Part shown: positions 36,739 to 47,015 of the stretch, in pieces
Layout: each line of letters starts with the position of its first letter
Numbering within the stretch: the first letter of the stretch is position 1
Notes under the pieces: generated by a model
Told to the model about the DNA's origin: nothing
The model's input: the letters and a program-made list of their open reading frames with translations, nothing else
Databases searched by the model: none
Made by a program: the position numbers and the translations under genes
Assembly (NCBI GenBank): GCA_030765065.1
Contig: CM060977.1
Coordinates: 160,837,052-160,901,051 of the forward strand
DNA length: 64,000 bases
Direction: 5' to 3'
Source of the DNA: Deroplatys truncata
Taxonomy: Eukaryota > Arthropoda > Insecta > Mantodea > Mantidae

Positions 36739-37675
36739 TGATGCAGTAATTTGTATCACAAATTATTTAAATGTAAAGAATGATTATATTATGAATATGC
36801 ATTTTTATGTGACATTGATTTGAGATGTTTGTTGATTGTAATTATTGTTGAGAAGTAAGTTTATACGGCCTTACTGAAACTGACAATAATAGCGTGCAAT
36901 AATGCAGCGAGGGGGTGAGCTGTTTATCATTATTAGAGACAAGGAAGTTACGTAATGTTGGCGCGTTTTTCTGTAGAAATTGCTGGAACATTATACCTAG
37001 AGCATATGTATTCATAATTTTCATTGGATATAAAAATAGACGCTAATGTTGGCGCGTTTTATTAGCCAATTGCAGCTCAGTTATAATCTTTAGGCATATC
37101 GGGGTGTAGGAGTATAAAAAGGGCTAGGTTAGAGATAGACCCCTATCAGTTCGTCGAAAATATTTGTCGCCTTCAGTCCGTCAGTTCAGCAGAGTACACG
37201 TCGGCTATCGATTCGCAAGTTACGCGTATCAGAGTTATGAAAAATCTCAAGTATTGTAAAGTTAATGATACAAAAAGTTGAAGTACGTGAATTAAGAATG
37301 ATCAGTAAATAAGTTGTTATAACAGTTTCAGTTTGGCGAGTGTCAATGTGTAAATTGTGATAGTGAATGTGTTTGACAATAAAAAAGTGTAAAACAAATT
37401 CTTTCATCAGTGTTATCTTTGGATAAAAGACTCCTTTCCGTTTACACAACCTGTATAAAGAGAAGTGCTCGACCAAAAGGATCATAGCTAGCTGGAGGAT
37501 AGAGAACCAAAAATTAAATAAAATAACAGTAGCATTCTTTCAAGCAAACACTAATACTGCCGCAAATTGCTAACACCAGATGGAGCTACAAACCTAACAA
37601 AGAATCACATCACAAAATGGCTTCACCACGTGAAGTAAACACACATATACAAACATTAACAAGTAAACCACTTCA
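36739..37675 (+). mobile_element. Solo LTR (937 bp), inserted in the RNase H domain
   Basis: Begins TGATGCAG and ends CACTTCA, i.e. TG...CA termini, with the 4-bp duplication ACTA at 36735-36738 and 37676-37679. Removing it rejoins the RNase H reading frame of the older element. It has a core promoter (TATAAAAA at 37113-37120, TCAGT initiator at 37146-37150) and AATAAA at 37378-37383, in the order U3, R, U5. A 4-bp duplication is common for Ty3/Gypsy elements. No internal region or second LTR is present in the window. Confidence 0.78.
37113..37150 (+). promoter_or_regulatory. LTR core promoter (TATA box and initiator)
   Basis: TATAAAAA at 37113-37120 and an arthropod-type initiator TCAGTT at 37146-37151, about 33 bp apart. 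A 17-bp direct repeat TAATGTTGGCGCGTTTT lies upstream at 36953-36969 and 37044-37060 within U3. Confidence 0.65.
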
Positions 37676-38415
37676 ACTATCATATCGTTCTATTGCTTGA
37701 GTGGCAGAAACTGAGTCTGTGAGAACAACTACTTTATTTTCTTTTATATCAGTCCTGTAGTATATCTGTTCTAATGCTCGTTGTATTGTAGCAACTTCAC
37801 CATCAAAATTTGTGGATTGTCTAGGCAATGTAAAATAATGTGAAAAGTATTTACAGTATATACCACCTCCCACATTATTTCACACTTTATTTGCAGAACC
37901 ATCTGTATAAATTCTAAGCCACTCTGTTTCCGGTAATTGATTATTAGATGTTCAAGTGTAGCAATTCAGCATACTTCTGCAGAGTCTTCTTGTTTATTTA
38001 GTTGTTTTGTCAGCTCTTTGTTTGTTACTATCTTTAAAATCCATTGGATTAGTTCTAGGAGGATGAGGAGTGCATTTTTCTGATAAATTTAGGTAATTAT
38101 AATTTTTCTCTATAAAAGATTTGTCTGTAATCTGTGCTTTTAGCTTGCATTCTCTAGGTAGTTGTTGAAAGCATTGATGTTTACTTGGGTTTGTTTTCAA
38201 TTTTACACATAATTGTGCAGCTTCAGCAAGATATATAACTTAATATGTTGGATATCTAAAGTCCTAATTGGTGATGTCCTAATCCTGTGAAGTGTAGGGC
38301 ACAAATTTAATTTATTGGGAAACCTGTGATGACTGAGCACTCCATTAAATGAGTGCATGATAAATGTCAAGATGCTACTTTGAAACTCGAGAAAACGGAA
38401 ATATGCAATATCTAT

Positions 38416-38470
38416 ATATAGACACACGCACGCACTCACACACACTGTCTCTCTCGCTCTCTGTCTCTCC
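38416..38470. repeat. CA/TC-rich simple sequence
   Basis: Short imperfect CACACGCACG and TCTCTCGCTCTC runs next to the upstream limit of the non-LTR fragment. Confidence 0.7.
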
Positions 38471-38639
38471 CATTCTGACAAGGTAGAACTACACAACAAA
38501 CTGAAGACATAGCAAACAGTTTTATAATAGTAACAGAGAGAGGCTGCAAACTGTCAACCCTCAATGAGTCATTGGTAACAAATGCATTCAAGCAGTTATA
38601 AAGTGAATTCCTTGATGGCTGCTTATTGTGGCAGAATTA

Positions 38640-39566
38640 TGAGGTGTGATCAAAAAGTTTCCGGAATGGCTTCACAACAATGCTGATGCTGAGATTTCTT
38701 TAATTCTTACCCAGACTGTACATGCAGCGTTCCTCCCCATAAAAGTGAGAGGTCACGTGACTTCCTGTGACCATGCAGTGATGAGGTAGGTGCTCTGAAG
38801 TTAACACGTGTTCTGCATGTGCTGTGATTTTTCTGTGTAGCAAAAATGTCAGATTACGAAGAACAAAGAACAAACATCAAATTTTGCTTTAAACTCGGTA
38901 AAACTGCAACAGAAGCCTATGAAATGTTAAGAACAGCTTATTGGGAGGAAGTTGTGGGCAAAACTCAAGCATTTGATTGGTTTTCGAAATGTAAAAGTGG
39001 TGTGAATCAGTTAAAGATGCAGATCATTCGAGGCGACCCTGTTCCAGTAAAACTGATGAAAATATCAATCGGGTGAGGAAAATGGTCTTAAATGATAGGC
39101 GCATTACAATAAGAGAACTTTCTGACTCATTAGGACTCTCCTTTGGAAGTGTTCAAAGCATTTTGAAAGACAATTTGGACATGTTCCTGCATCATGACAA
39201 TGCGCCCGCGCACAAAGCCCTTTCTGTTCGCCAACTTTTGGATAAAAATAGGATGAATACTGTTCCCTATCCCACCTATTCTCCAGTTTTGGCACCAGCA
39301 GACTTTTTTTCTTTTTCTGCGACTTAAAATGCGGCTCCGAGGACACCATTTTGAGGACATTGATGTCATCCATCGCGAATCGCAGAAGGCTCTGAACATG
39401 TTGAAAGACGAGGACTTCCAGAGGTGCTTCCAGCAGTGGCAGAAGCGCTGGGACAAGTGTATCAACTCCCAAGGAGACTACTTCGAGGTGACAGAGCGGA
39501 TTAGACAAAACAAACTGTTGTGTACTATTTATGACATCATTTCAGAAACTTTTTGATCACACCTCG
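38640..39566 (+). mobile_element. Mariner element, internally deleted
   Basis: Terminal inverted repeats GAGGTGTGATCAAAAAGTTT at 38641 and its reverse complement near 39565, with TA at 38638-38639 and 39567-39568. At 927 bp it is shorter than a full mariner (about 1.3 kb), because the middle of the transposase gene is missing. Confidence 0.9.
38846..39556 (+). pseudogene. Mariner transposase, deleted and frameshifted
   Basis: The N-terminal helix-turn-helix part starts MSDYEEQRTNIKFCFKLGKT with the AFDWFSKCKSG block. After a stop at 39074-39076 the sequence continues in an overlapping frame: DRRITIRELSDSLGLSFGSV, the second HTH. It then jumps from ILKDNL directly to MFLHHDNAPAHKA, so the segment with the first catalytic Asp is deleted. 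The C-terminus (from 39329) has LRGHHFEDIDVI and CFQQWQKRWDKCI-type sequence. It fits the Transposase_1 (mariner) family and cannot be active. Confidence 0.85.
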
Positions 39567-39568
39567 TA

Positions 39569-40457
39569 TATACCCATATGATGTAGTTATGAATGATTTG
39601 TGACGTACACAATTTAATTTTCTTGTATGTGGTGCATATAATTTTTTATCACTTTATATTAATACTCATGTTATTAATTAGTTATTTTGTGAATTGCTTA
39701 TATGTGTTGGCATCTTAATTATAAAGTGCATGTAACTTAAATAATGCTTAATTTAAAATTATACGCATTATCAAGGCATTCTTCATATAAAAATAGTCAC
39801 TATAACAAGACATATTGATTTTGTTACTCCATACACTTCGACCACGTAAACAGGTATCTTAAGAAAGTGATAATTTTCTTCACTTCACATCAGTCACTCA
39901 TACTAAATGTATATGTTGGTAAATCTCGTCAACACTTATTCCTAATCAAGTACAACTAAATGACAACAATCATGTGCTAAGATAATGTAATGATAATTAT
40001 TCAGTATCATTAATTCCAATCTGTATTTTAATTATCAAATACAATTAATATTTGTATACTTGTGGAGTCGATTTGTATCACATCACTTACAACTACATTT
40101 ATGAAGGACTAGTTTTGGGAGCTGGTTGCTTCCATTTTCAGCCTCAGGAATCCAACTGCCTTTGCTGGTTGTAGTTGACTGCAACCTTCTCTCTGGTGGT
40201 GGAATAATGAAATTCTTCACTAAGATTTCAGCTGGCAGGATTTCAAAATTTATGTCTTTCTGCTTCCGTAGGAGTAGGTTACCAATATGAATAGTAGGTT
40301 ACAATTTTCATTCCAAAAGAGAAATGCTACTGCTGACTGTCTTCTTGTTTTAACTTCATGATCAGCCGAGGAAACAGTGTACAGGAAATGTGATGACTAG
40401 TACAAGTCCATCTGGAATCTCCTCAGCTGAATTTATGGTGAGTACTATCTCATTCTT
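39569..40457. other. Intergenic AT-rich DNA, no feature seen
   Basis: No coding frame, repeat partner or RNA gene recognised. Confidence 0.4.
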
Positions 40458-40655
40458 ACTTTCTCTACCACATACATAGCAGGTAGAGAAGGATTTGCAT
40501 TCCATCCAAAAATTTTATATAGAGATTTCACTGGAAATACATGTTTTAGGACCCCAAGAATTAAAAAAAAAAAAAAAAAGCATTTTTAGAAAGGTCCACG
40601 CAGTGAGAGAGAGAGAAGCTCAAATACCAAACTTGGTATATAAGTTCAGGGTAAT
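40458..40655 (+). repeat. Interspersed repeat family R, copy 6 (partial, diverged)
   Basis: The 5' part of R, from ACTTTCTCTACC to ACCAAACTTGGTATATAAGTT, with an A run at 40561-40579. It stops at the mariner-derived element at 40658; I find no clear R sequence beyond that element. Confidence 0.75.
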
Positions 40656-40657
40656 TA

Positions 40658-41080
40658 CGAGGGCAGTCCCAGAAGTACCCGACCTGATGTATAGATAGTG
40701 GTTTTTTCAAACAAATGACTGTGGTAGAAAGTACCACCCTTATAAAGCTTAAGTTTAACAATGCTACATTGTTTAGTAATTGTTTGGCAGCCATTAATTG
40801 TGAACTCTCTCAACGAATTTGTAAACATGGATAAAACTGGCCATCTTTATGTGATACAATACTTTCATTTGAAAAATCTTATTTCAACTAATATTAAAGT
40901 TGAGCTAGATTCTACTCTGGGGAGTCTGCTCCTTCATTTACAACAGTAAAATATTGGGTGGCAGAGTTTAAGCGAGGCCGTATGAGCTGCCAAGACTAAC
41001 ATCGCAGTGGTCCACCAAATGAGGTGACCACAACAACCACTGTCTGTACCTCAGGTCGGGTACTTCTGGGACTGCCCTCG
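40658..41080 (+). mobile_element. Short mariner-derived element (423 bp)
   Basis: Terminal inverted repeats CGAGGGCAGTCCCAGAAGTA and its exact reverse complement, with TA at both ends (40656-40657, 41081-41082). The interior keeps a transposase N-terminal remnant in shifting frames: HLKNLISTNIKVELDSTLG, then a YWVAEFKRGR-like stretch. The catalytic part is absent, so this is a non-autonomous internal deletion. Confidence 0.85.
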
Positions 41081-41329
41081 TATATGCATTAACCTTTTCT
41101 TTTATTATGATTCGTATTGCATTACTGCCAGCAATTATACACTCATCCTGTATGTTCCATATACTTTTATGTTTATCAATCTTGGACTTTTTGGTATTTC
41201 CAAAGCCCCTTAATTGTCTTTCCTTTTCTTTTTGTCAGATTAGCGTCCTTAAACCGAGTCATATCGGACGATATGAAATGGATAAAGTGATGCTCAAGGT
41301 TAAATTTACCAACATTCGTCTTTTCAGGA

Positions 41330-41440
41330 TAAGGGAAAGCCCCGGAAAAACTTTATCCAGTTAACTCATCCTAACCGAGACTGGAACTCGGAACCTCTCG
41401 AATGTGAGGAGACACGTTAACCCCTCCTAAATTGATGCTC
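41330..41440 (-). repeat. Possible tRNA-derived SINE fragment
   Basis: The minus strand has GGTTCCGAGTTCCAGTCTCG (B-box-like) preceded by GGGGTTAACGTGTCTCC, which resembles the D-arm half of a tRNA-like SINE head. No body was recognised. Confidence 0.35.
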
Positions 41441-43827
41441 CTTACACTAATACCACGATTGTTGTTCCTTTGTGTATATTAGAGCTTTTAGTCCCAGACT
41501 TCAATGAAACTTTGCACATTTTGTTAGTTTGTGTTTTAACGTCGTACATTTTTGTGTGGTATACTCAAAATGCAGTGTAAACCGGAATTTGTTATTTAGG
41601 ATAATCTAGTAATCTAATGCTGCTTACTTGTTCCAGTACCCGATAATTCATGTTGCAGATTCTGATAGTTTCGTTTTTCTTGGTGGTTCTTCTTGCTACT
41701 AGTAAATCCTCCAATTTTTGTTTGTTGAATTGGACTTTGTTGTTTTTTGCCGAGTTTTCTACTTCATATTGTGGTTCTGCTATGCTTTCTTCTTTAGTTA
41801 AAATGATGAGATATCGGCGAAATCTGTTTACTTTACTTTAGTCTGTATATTCCAGATTTAAAAGTGAATTGTAGAACATGATCCAAAAACCAAGACTGCT
41901 GCAGGGGCCCTGTGCCCATCCCTGACTCAATCCCTTGGGCTAAAGTAGTTACTTGCCGGGCTAAAAGGATTCCTGGGGCATTTTATCGCTCTTAGGATAA
42001 CATTTTCCAGGCCACCATGCTCGGTTAAATGCCCTATTAACATCCGGGCATTGTAAACTTCTTTGTTATCCTCCAGGGATTTTTTGACGGTCATGACTGC
42101 ATCTGAATTGTCTTCCTCTGGGAATAAAATCAATATATTATTATGGTATTTTAGGTTTGGATTCGTAATATCGTTCAATTGGTCTTATTTCTTTGATTGT
42201 CGATATAGCAGGGAGGGGTTTTTGGACACTAATCTGAAAATATTGATACTATTGTGATATTCAGTAAGTAAGGGGCCAAAGTGAAAGATCAGATCCTGCT
42301 ATTAATCCTATCTGAAAACTATTCGGCCTACATGTTAAACTCTTAACGGTAGTTGTAGGCTTTGTAGCGATATTTCCGCCGATTAAGAATACATAAAAAG
42401 GAACTCTATAATAATTATATTTTAGGAATTATTAATAATTAACATTCAATTTGATAAATTTCCATAATTTTAAAGCCATAGGATTAAAAATTGTATCAAT
42501 CGAAAGCCCTTCATAAGCTGTAAATATGTTTTAAGTTTTAAAAATGTTGTTAAATAAATAAAGGCGTAATTGCATAAGAAAAGCTGCAAGATTTAGACAA
42601 GAATAAGAGTAGCTTCGTCTTAGACTGTCCATTATGTTTTCCGAGCGTGGGGCCATAAAAATCGAAGCCTTCTTTTGTACTTCGTGGGTATCAGGCAAGT
42701 TTTAAAGTAAACAGACCCTATGAGGTAACGGACATTTCTTACAGTTAAGCTTTAAATTTTCAACCAGGGAACCAATAAACGTAGAGAATAAGTGCGAGAG
42801 CCAATGAAAACATAGGAAGACGCAGTGAGATGTATAAAATTTGGAAGTGAACAGCCGTTGAGATATATGAATGCGAGCGTGGTCTTGAGCAGTCTGCCAT
42901 GATTCTCCGGTAAGGAAACACGCATCACGTTGAGTCAGAAAAAAGAAAAGAATAAAAGTTCCGAAATTTACGAAGTGTCGCACCACAGTGCAATCATAAA
43001 GTAATGCGTGAGGAATAATTACATAAGAGTGTTAGATTGTCGTTGAAATTATTTTATCCAAGATAACAAATAACTTAACACGCCGCAAGTAATGAATTCA
43101 AGTTCGCGGGAATCAAAAGAACGGTGATAGAGCGCCTTAAATAATAAATAATTAGCCGGAGTAAAACGTTAGTGGACCAAAGGGTGAAAATATTCTAATA
43201 TAAGAATCGTATGGAGTAGAAAAAGAACAAGAATCTTGCAGGTTTTCTGGCAGGAATACGCGTTTTAATGAGGTAGTGAAAACGTTTTCTTCAAGAATAA
43301 TATCCTAGTGTCACCCTCCCGCAATCCTACCCTGACAATAACAGTAGGGAATTTCAGACCGACTCGCCGACAGTTGACCCTGAGATGCGACGTCGATAAG
43401 TGCTTCCTGACTGATATCGGCGATCTCGAGTCCTGAAGACTTCACCTACAACGACGCAGAGGTAAAAGTAACACAACAAAGTAGCGCACAAAACGCTACA
43501 GTTTGAGACCTTTCCCAAATTATAAAATTGTCGTCGAAAGGCAACATCCGTCGATTAGGAATTTTTAGTTCCTTATTATGAATAGCACCCACATTTTATG
43601 AAACTGCAGTTCTAAGAGGTAACACTTATCGCACTTATATTGTATGTCTCAGAAGGCTAAGGAAACCAAAGAGAAAACATTTGAAATTCAATAATTCTCC
43701 CGTGCTACGCAATTAGAAGTAATTATCATCATCATTATTATTACTATAATTATTCTTGTTATAGATACAATTTTAATATAACAGTATTGCTTGTGTATAA
43801 TTTGATATAGCTTTATCAGTTTTTTTT
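41441..43827. other. Intergenic DNA, possible old LTR-type sequence
   Basis: No gene recognised. The minus-strand frame at 41927-42178 has no known domain. TATAAAAT occurs at 42833-42840 in a stretch of mixed composition (42600-43510) that could be an old LTR or leader region, but I could not define ends or a target duplication. Confidence 0.35.
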
Positions 43828-44662
43828 AGTTTCTCTACTACGTGTAGTAAGTAGGGGAAATATTGTATTCCACCCAAAAATTCGATACCGAGATTTCATC
43901 GGAAATACATGTTTTGAGGCCCCCTGAATCCAAAAAAAATCATTTTTGGAAACATGTCCATGTGTGTCTGTCTGTGAATAGCATAATTCAGAAACGAACA
44001 GTCGGATAAACACCAAACTTAGTATTTAGGTTTAGTATCTTCCGGAGATGCGACACAAATGTTTTCAAGAAAATCCCCCCACCCCAGATTACCCTTTACA
44101 TGGAACATTTCTCGAAAATTTTTATTTTCTCAAAAATAGCTCTAAGGATTTTAATTAAAATACCATATATTTAAGATACTTTCATGACAAATAAAATGTA
44201 TATCTCGAATTTTCTGGGAATGTCTCCAAAAGCACTCTTCATTGTGAACGACTTTTGCATAACTGGTAAACAATAAGAGATAGACAAAAATTTACTACAC
44301 AAAAAATGTAGATCGCGTTAAAATACACCATTTATGTCACATTTTTTTTTTTGAGTGAAACCATTTTCGTGATATTGCTTGTTATTCCCTTAAATTTTCC
44401 AATACTTATACTTTTTCTCAAATGGAATTCGTTATTCATTTTTTTTGTCCTGTTAATGCAAAGAGAATGGAATACTCCACATAGCAACCAGCTCTTAAAA
44501 TATTTGACGATCGCTTAAAGCCTACGATATTCCCCTTGCATCTACAAGAAAATTAGCAATAAGATTAACATCTCGATTAACACGAAGAATATGGAGAATA
44601 AGCGTTTGTAAAAATAGTTTGTGCAAGAGTAGAGAAAGTCATGTGAGTGTAACACATCAGAT
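43828..44662 (+). repeat. Interspersed repeat family R, copy 7
   Basis: Complete plus-strand copy, AGTTTCTCTACTACGTG to AACACATCAGAT, bordered by T runs on both sides (43821-43827 and 44663-44666). Confidence 0.9.
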
Positions 44663-44829
44663 TTTTCATAACAGACAATGGAGCTGGAATTGAAATGGAA
44701 GAAGTTCTCAAAACATCGAATCACATGGGATATGTTGAACATAAAGAATGCTAAAGTAATTCAAATGATAAGAAGGTGCTTTACACGGGTTAGTGTCTAG
44801 AGAAACCTAAGATAGAATCAGAACAGAGA

Positions 44830-45034
44830 TACGCACCTCCATGGTGCACGATAGCATGACTGCCTTCCAAACAGCACGGGCTGAGATCGAATCTCGGTAG
44901 GGGTAGTATGACTCCATAAGGTTTCTCTGAATTTTCTCTTGTCCTTGTAAGACAAATTTCAGATAACTATCAGCTCAGGGACAACGAGCATATTTGAGCA
45001 TCCACTCATTTCATTCATCATCCCAGCAGACGTG
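44830..45034 (+). repeat. tRNA-derived SINE, 5' part, interrupted by the palindromic element
   Basis: A pol III-type internal promoter is visible: A box TAGCATGACTG at 44852-44862 and B box GATCGAATC at 44885-44893. The body continues to GACGTG at 45029-45034. The 3' part, starting with the same GACGTG, resumes at 60524 on the far side of the 15.5-kb element and ends in an A-rich tail. The exact 5' border is uncertain. Confidence 0.65.
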
Positions 45035-45074
45035 AGTAGGTTATTTAGGACAGACCTGGCGCAGTTTTTTGCGT

Positions 45075-45630
45075 TTATATGGGAAAAGATAGGGAAAACG
45101 AGGGTAGATGCTAGGCTAGGAGAGCATCCAAGGAGGAAAAATGCGTTTATATGGGGGAGATAGGGATTACGAGGAGAGTTGTCAGGCTAGACAGGGGTTG
45201 AAAGGGCAGAATGCACGTTTTATACTGAAGAGATAGGGATTACAAGGTTAGATGTCGACTACACAGGGTTTGAAAGGTCGGAATATATGCTTTATAAGGG
45301 AAAGGATAGGGAAAACGAGGAGAGATGCTAGGTTGAGAGAGTCTTCATAGAGGAAAATGAGTTTATATGGGGGAGATAGGGAAAACGAGGGTAGATGCTA
45401 GGATAGACAGAGGTTGAAGTAGGAGGAATGTGCTTTATATGAGAGTGGCAGGGAATACGAGGTGAAGTGCTAGGCTAGTCAGAGGTCGAGTAGAGTATAC
45501 AATTATATACGAAAAATAGGGAGTAGATGATAATGCTAGACAGGTACTGAAGAAGGGGGAGTACGCGTTTATATGAGGGAGATAGGGAATACGGGGAGAA
45601 ATGCTAGGGAAGACAGGGACTGAAGGTATG
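45075..45630. repeat. Subterminal 72-bp tandem repeats, left arm
   Basis: About eight imperfect units sharing GCGTTTATATGGGGGAGATA, GGGAATACGAGG, GATGCTAGGCTAGACAGG. They start about 40 bp from the element terminus. Confidence 0.85.
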
Positions 45631-46205
45631 TAGGGTGTTTTCCAGAAGGGAAGAGTAAGAATTTCAGAGGTATTTAGAGCACAAGCACAATATAATTATT
45701 TTAGAACACACTTAGAAGCTTTTTAGGTACATGCTTAGCTAACTTTGCAGGTATTCTGATGATGTTTTTAATGCGGTGGAACAGGCATTTGACATCCTCT
45801 TACTGGCTTAAAATATTTTTAGACATAGAAACAGATACGTGTTTTAGGGTATTGGGGTAAGCATTTTAGCCAGTGTACTAGGAATTGTGGAGCATTTTAG
45901 GATTCATTTAGAGACATTTTAGGCACAGGTACAGGTATTTTTTTGATATGAACAAGGCTTTCAGGACATTCTGGTATGAGGCAGGGAATTTTAGGTGTTT
46001 CAGCAGCATTTTGGGAACTGGAGCAGGTAGATTCAGGGTATTTATATAGGTTTCAGAATATTTCGAGGTGTTTTATGATGTTATTAAGGTATTTTGACAA
46101 TTTTAAAGGCGTTTTCAAAGCTCGTGCTAGGAGTGTTTGTGGCTCTTTAAAGGTATTTTAGGTTATGGATGTGGCATAGGCACAGACCATTAAGAGCTCC
46201 TGAAG

Positions 46206-46452
46206 GGCTTTTGGAAAGTGTAATGGCTGTTTTATTGGCTTTTGGAAAGTGCAGTGGCTGTTTTATCGGATTTTGGAAAGTGTAGTGACTGTTTTATCGG
46301 CTTTTGGAAAGAGTAGTGGCTGTTTTATCGGCTTTTGGATAAGTGTAGAGGCTATTTTGTCGGCTTTTGGATAAGTGTAGTGACTGTTTTATTGGCTTTT
46401 GGTAAATGTAGTGGCTGTTTTATGGACTTTTGGAAAGTGCAGTGACTATTTT
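46206..46452. repeat. 31-32-bp tandem repeats, left arm
   Basis: About eight units of the type GGCTTTTGGAAAGTGTAGTG followed by GCTGTTTTATC, with single-base changes between units. Confidence 0.88.
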
Positions 46453-46911
46453 TATGCCATTAGAGTTCCTGGTGGGCTTTTTAGAAAGTGTAATGGTTAT
46501 TTTCATGCTATTGACACATGGTTTTCAGGCATTCTCTCTTGTTTATAGAGTTTTTCTCTTGTATTACACAAGTCTTATGATCTATAACCATTTCTAACGT
46601 TTTTACAGTCATATAGGATCCTTTTATGGTCTTCTCAATATTCTAATGCTAACATGTAAGAAACTATGTAGATATGTCTTTTATAACCCAACCTTAAGCT
46701 CTGATAGTGATATTATTGTTTTTATTCAGCTTTTCTGTTTTTGTATGGTTAATTGTTGGCTAGGTGTATCGTCTTTACCAGTTAATTGATGCTTTATTAG
46801 ATAAGGATTGTAAGGGTAGGTGCCTCTCCCCTTTTATCTAGGCTTGAGACTAGCACTAGGATTTGCTCCTAATGGCAGGGTTACCGCCTCCCTTCCACAT
46901 TCTTATTTTCA

Positions 46912-46917
46912 TTTATT
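46912..46917 (-). promoter_or_regulatory. Poly(A) signal after left polymerase gene
   Basis: AATAAA on the minus strand, about 100 bp after the stop codon; the equivalent signal lies at 58641-58646 in the right arm. Confidence 0.55.
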
Positions 46918-47015
46918 CCTAGGTGTCTGCTAGATGTATACACAGTACATGGTAAACTTCCACTTTTTAAAGTTGTAGACTCACGAGAAACTTATCATCT
47001 AAGGATTACATTCTC

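Larger units (their letters stand above)
35320..38320 (-). pseudogene. Non-LTR retrotransposon fragment (RNase H domain and C-terminus), split by two insertions
   Basis: On the minus strand, reading from 38320: a RTSPIRTLDI block typical of sequence after the reverse transcriptase, KTNPSKHQCFQQL, then the RNase H domain starting WLRIYTDGSANK with a stop just after it (about 37880-37920), GGGIYCKYFSHYF, TNFDGEVATIQRALEQ and VVVLTDSVSATQAI. The domain is interrupted by the solo LTR at 36739-37675 and resumes with YNIKDVRSSY, ILLWIPAHVEVNSNETVDFLAKK. After the repeat R insertion at 35670-36540 the C-terminus appears at 35330-35610: VPRKEALAHFRLASRHDC, KACKICNAENILNGEHLLEH. The order and the terminal Cys/His module fit RNase H-bearing LINEs that are common in insects. 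The clade was not determined. Confidence 0.75.
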
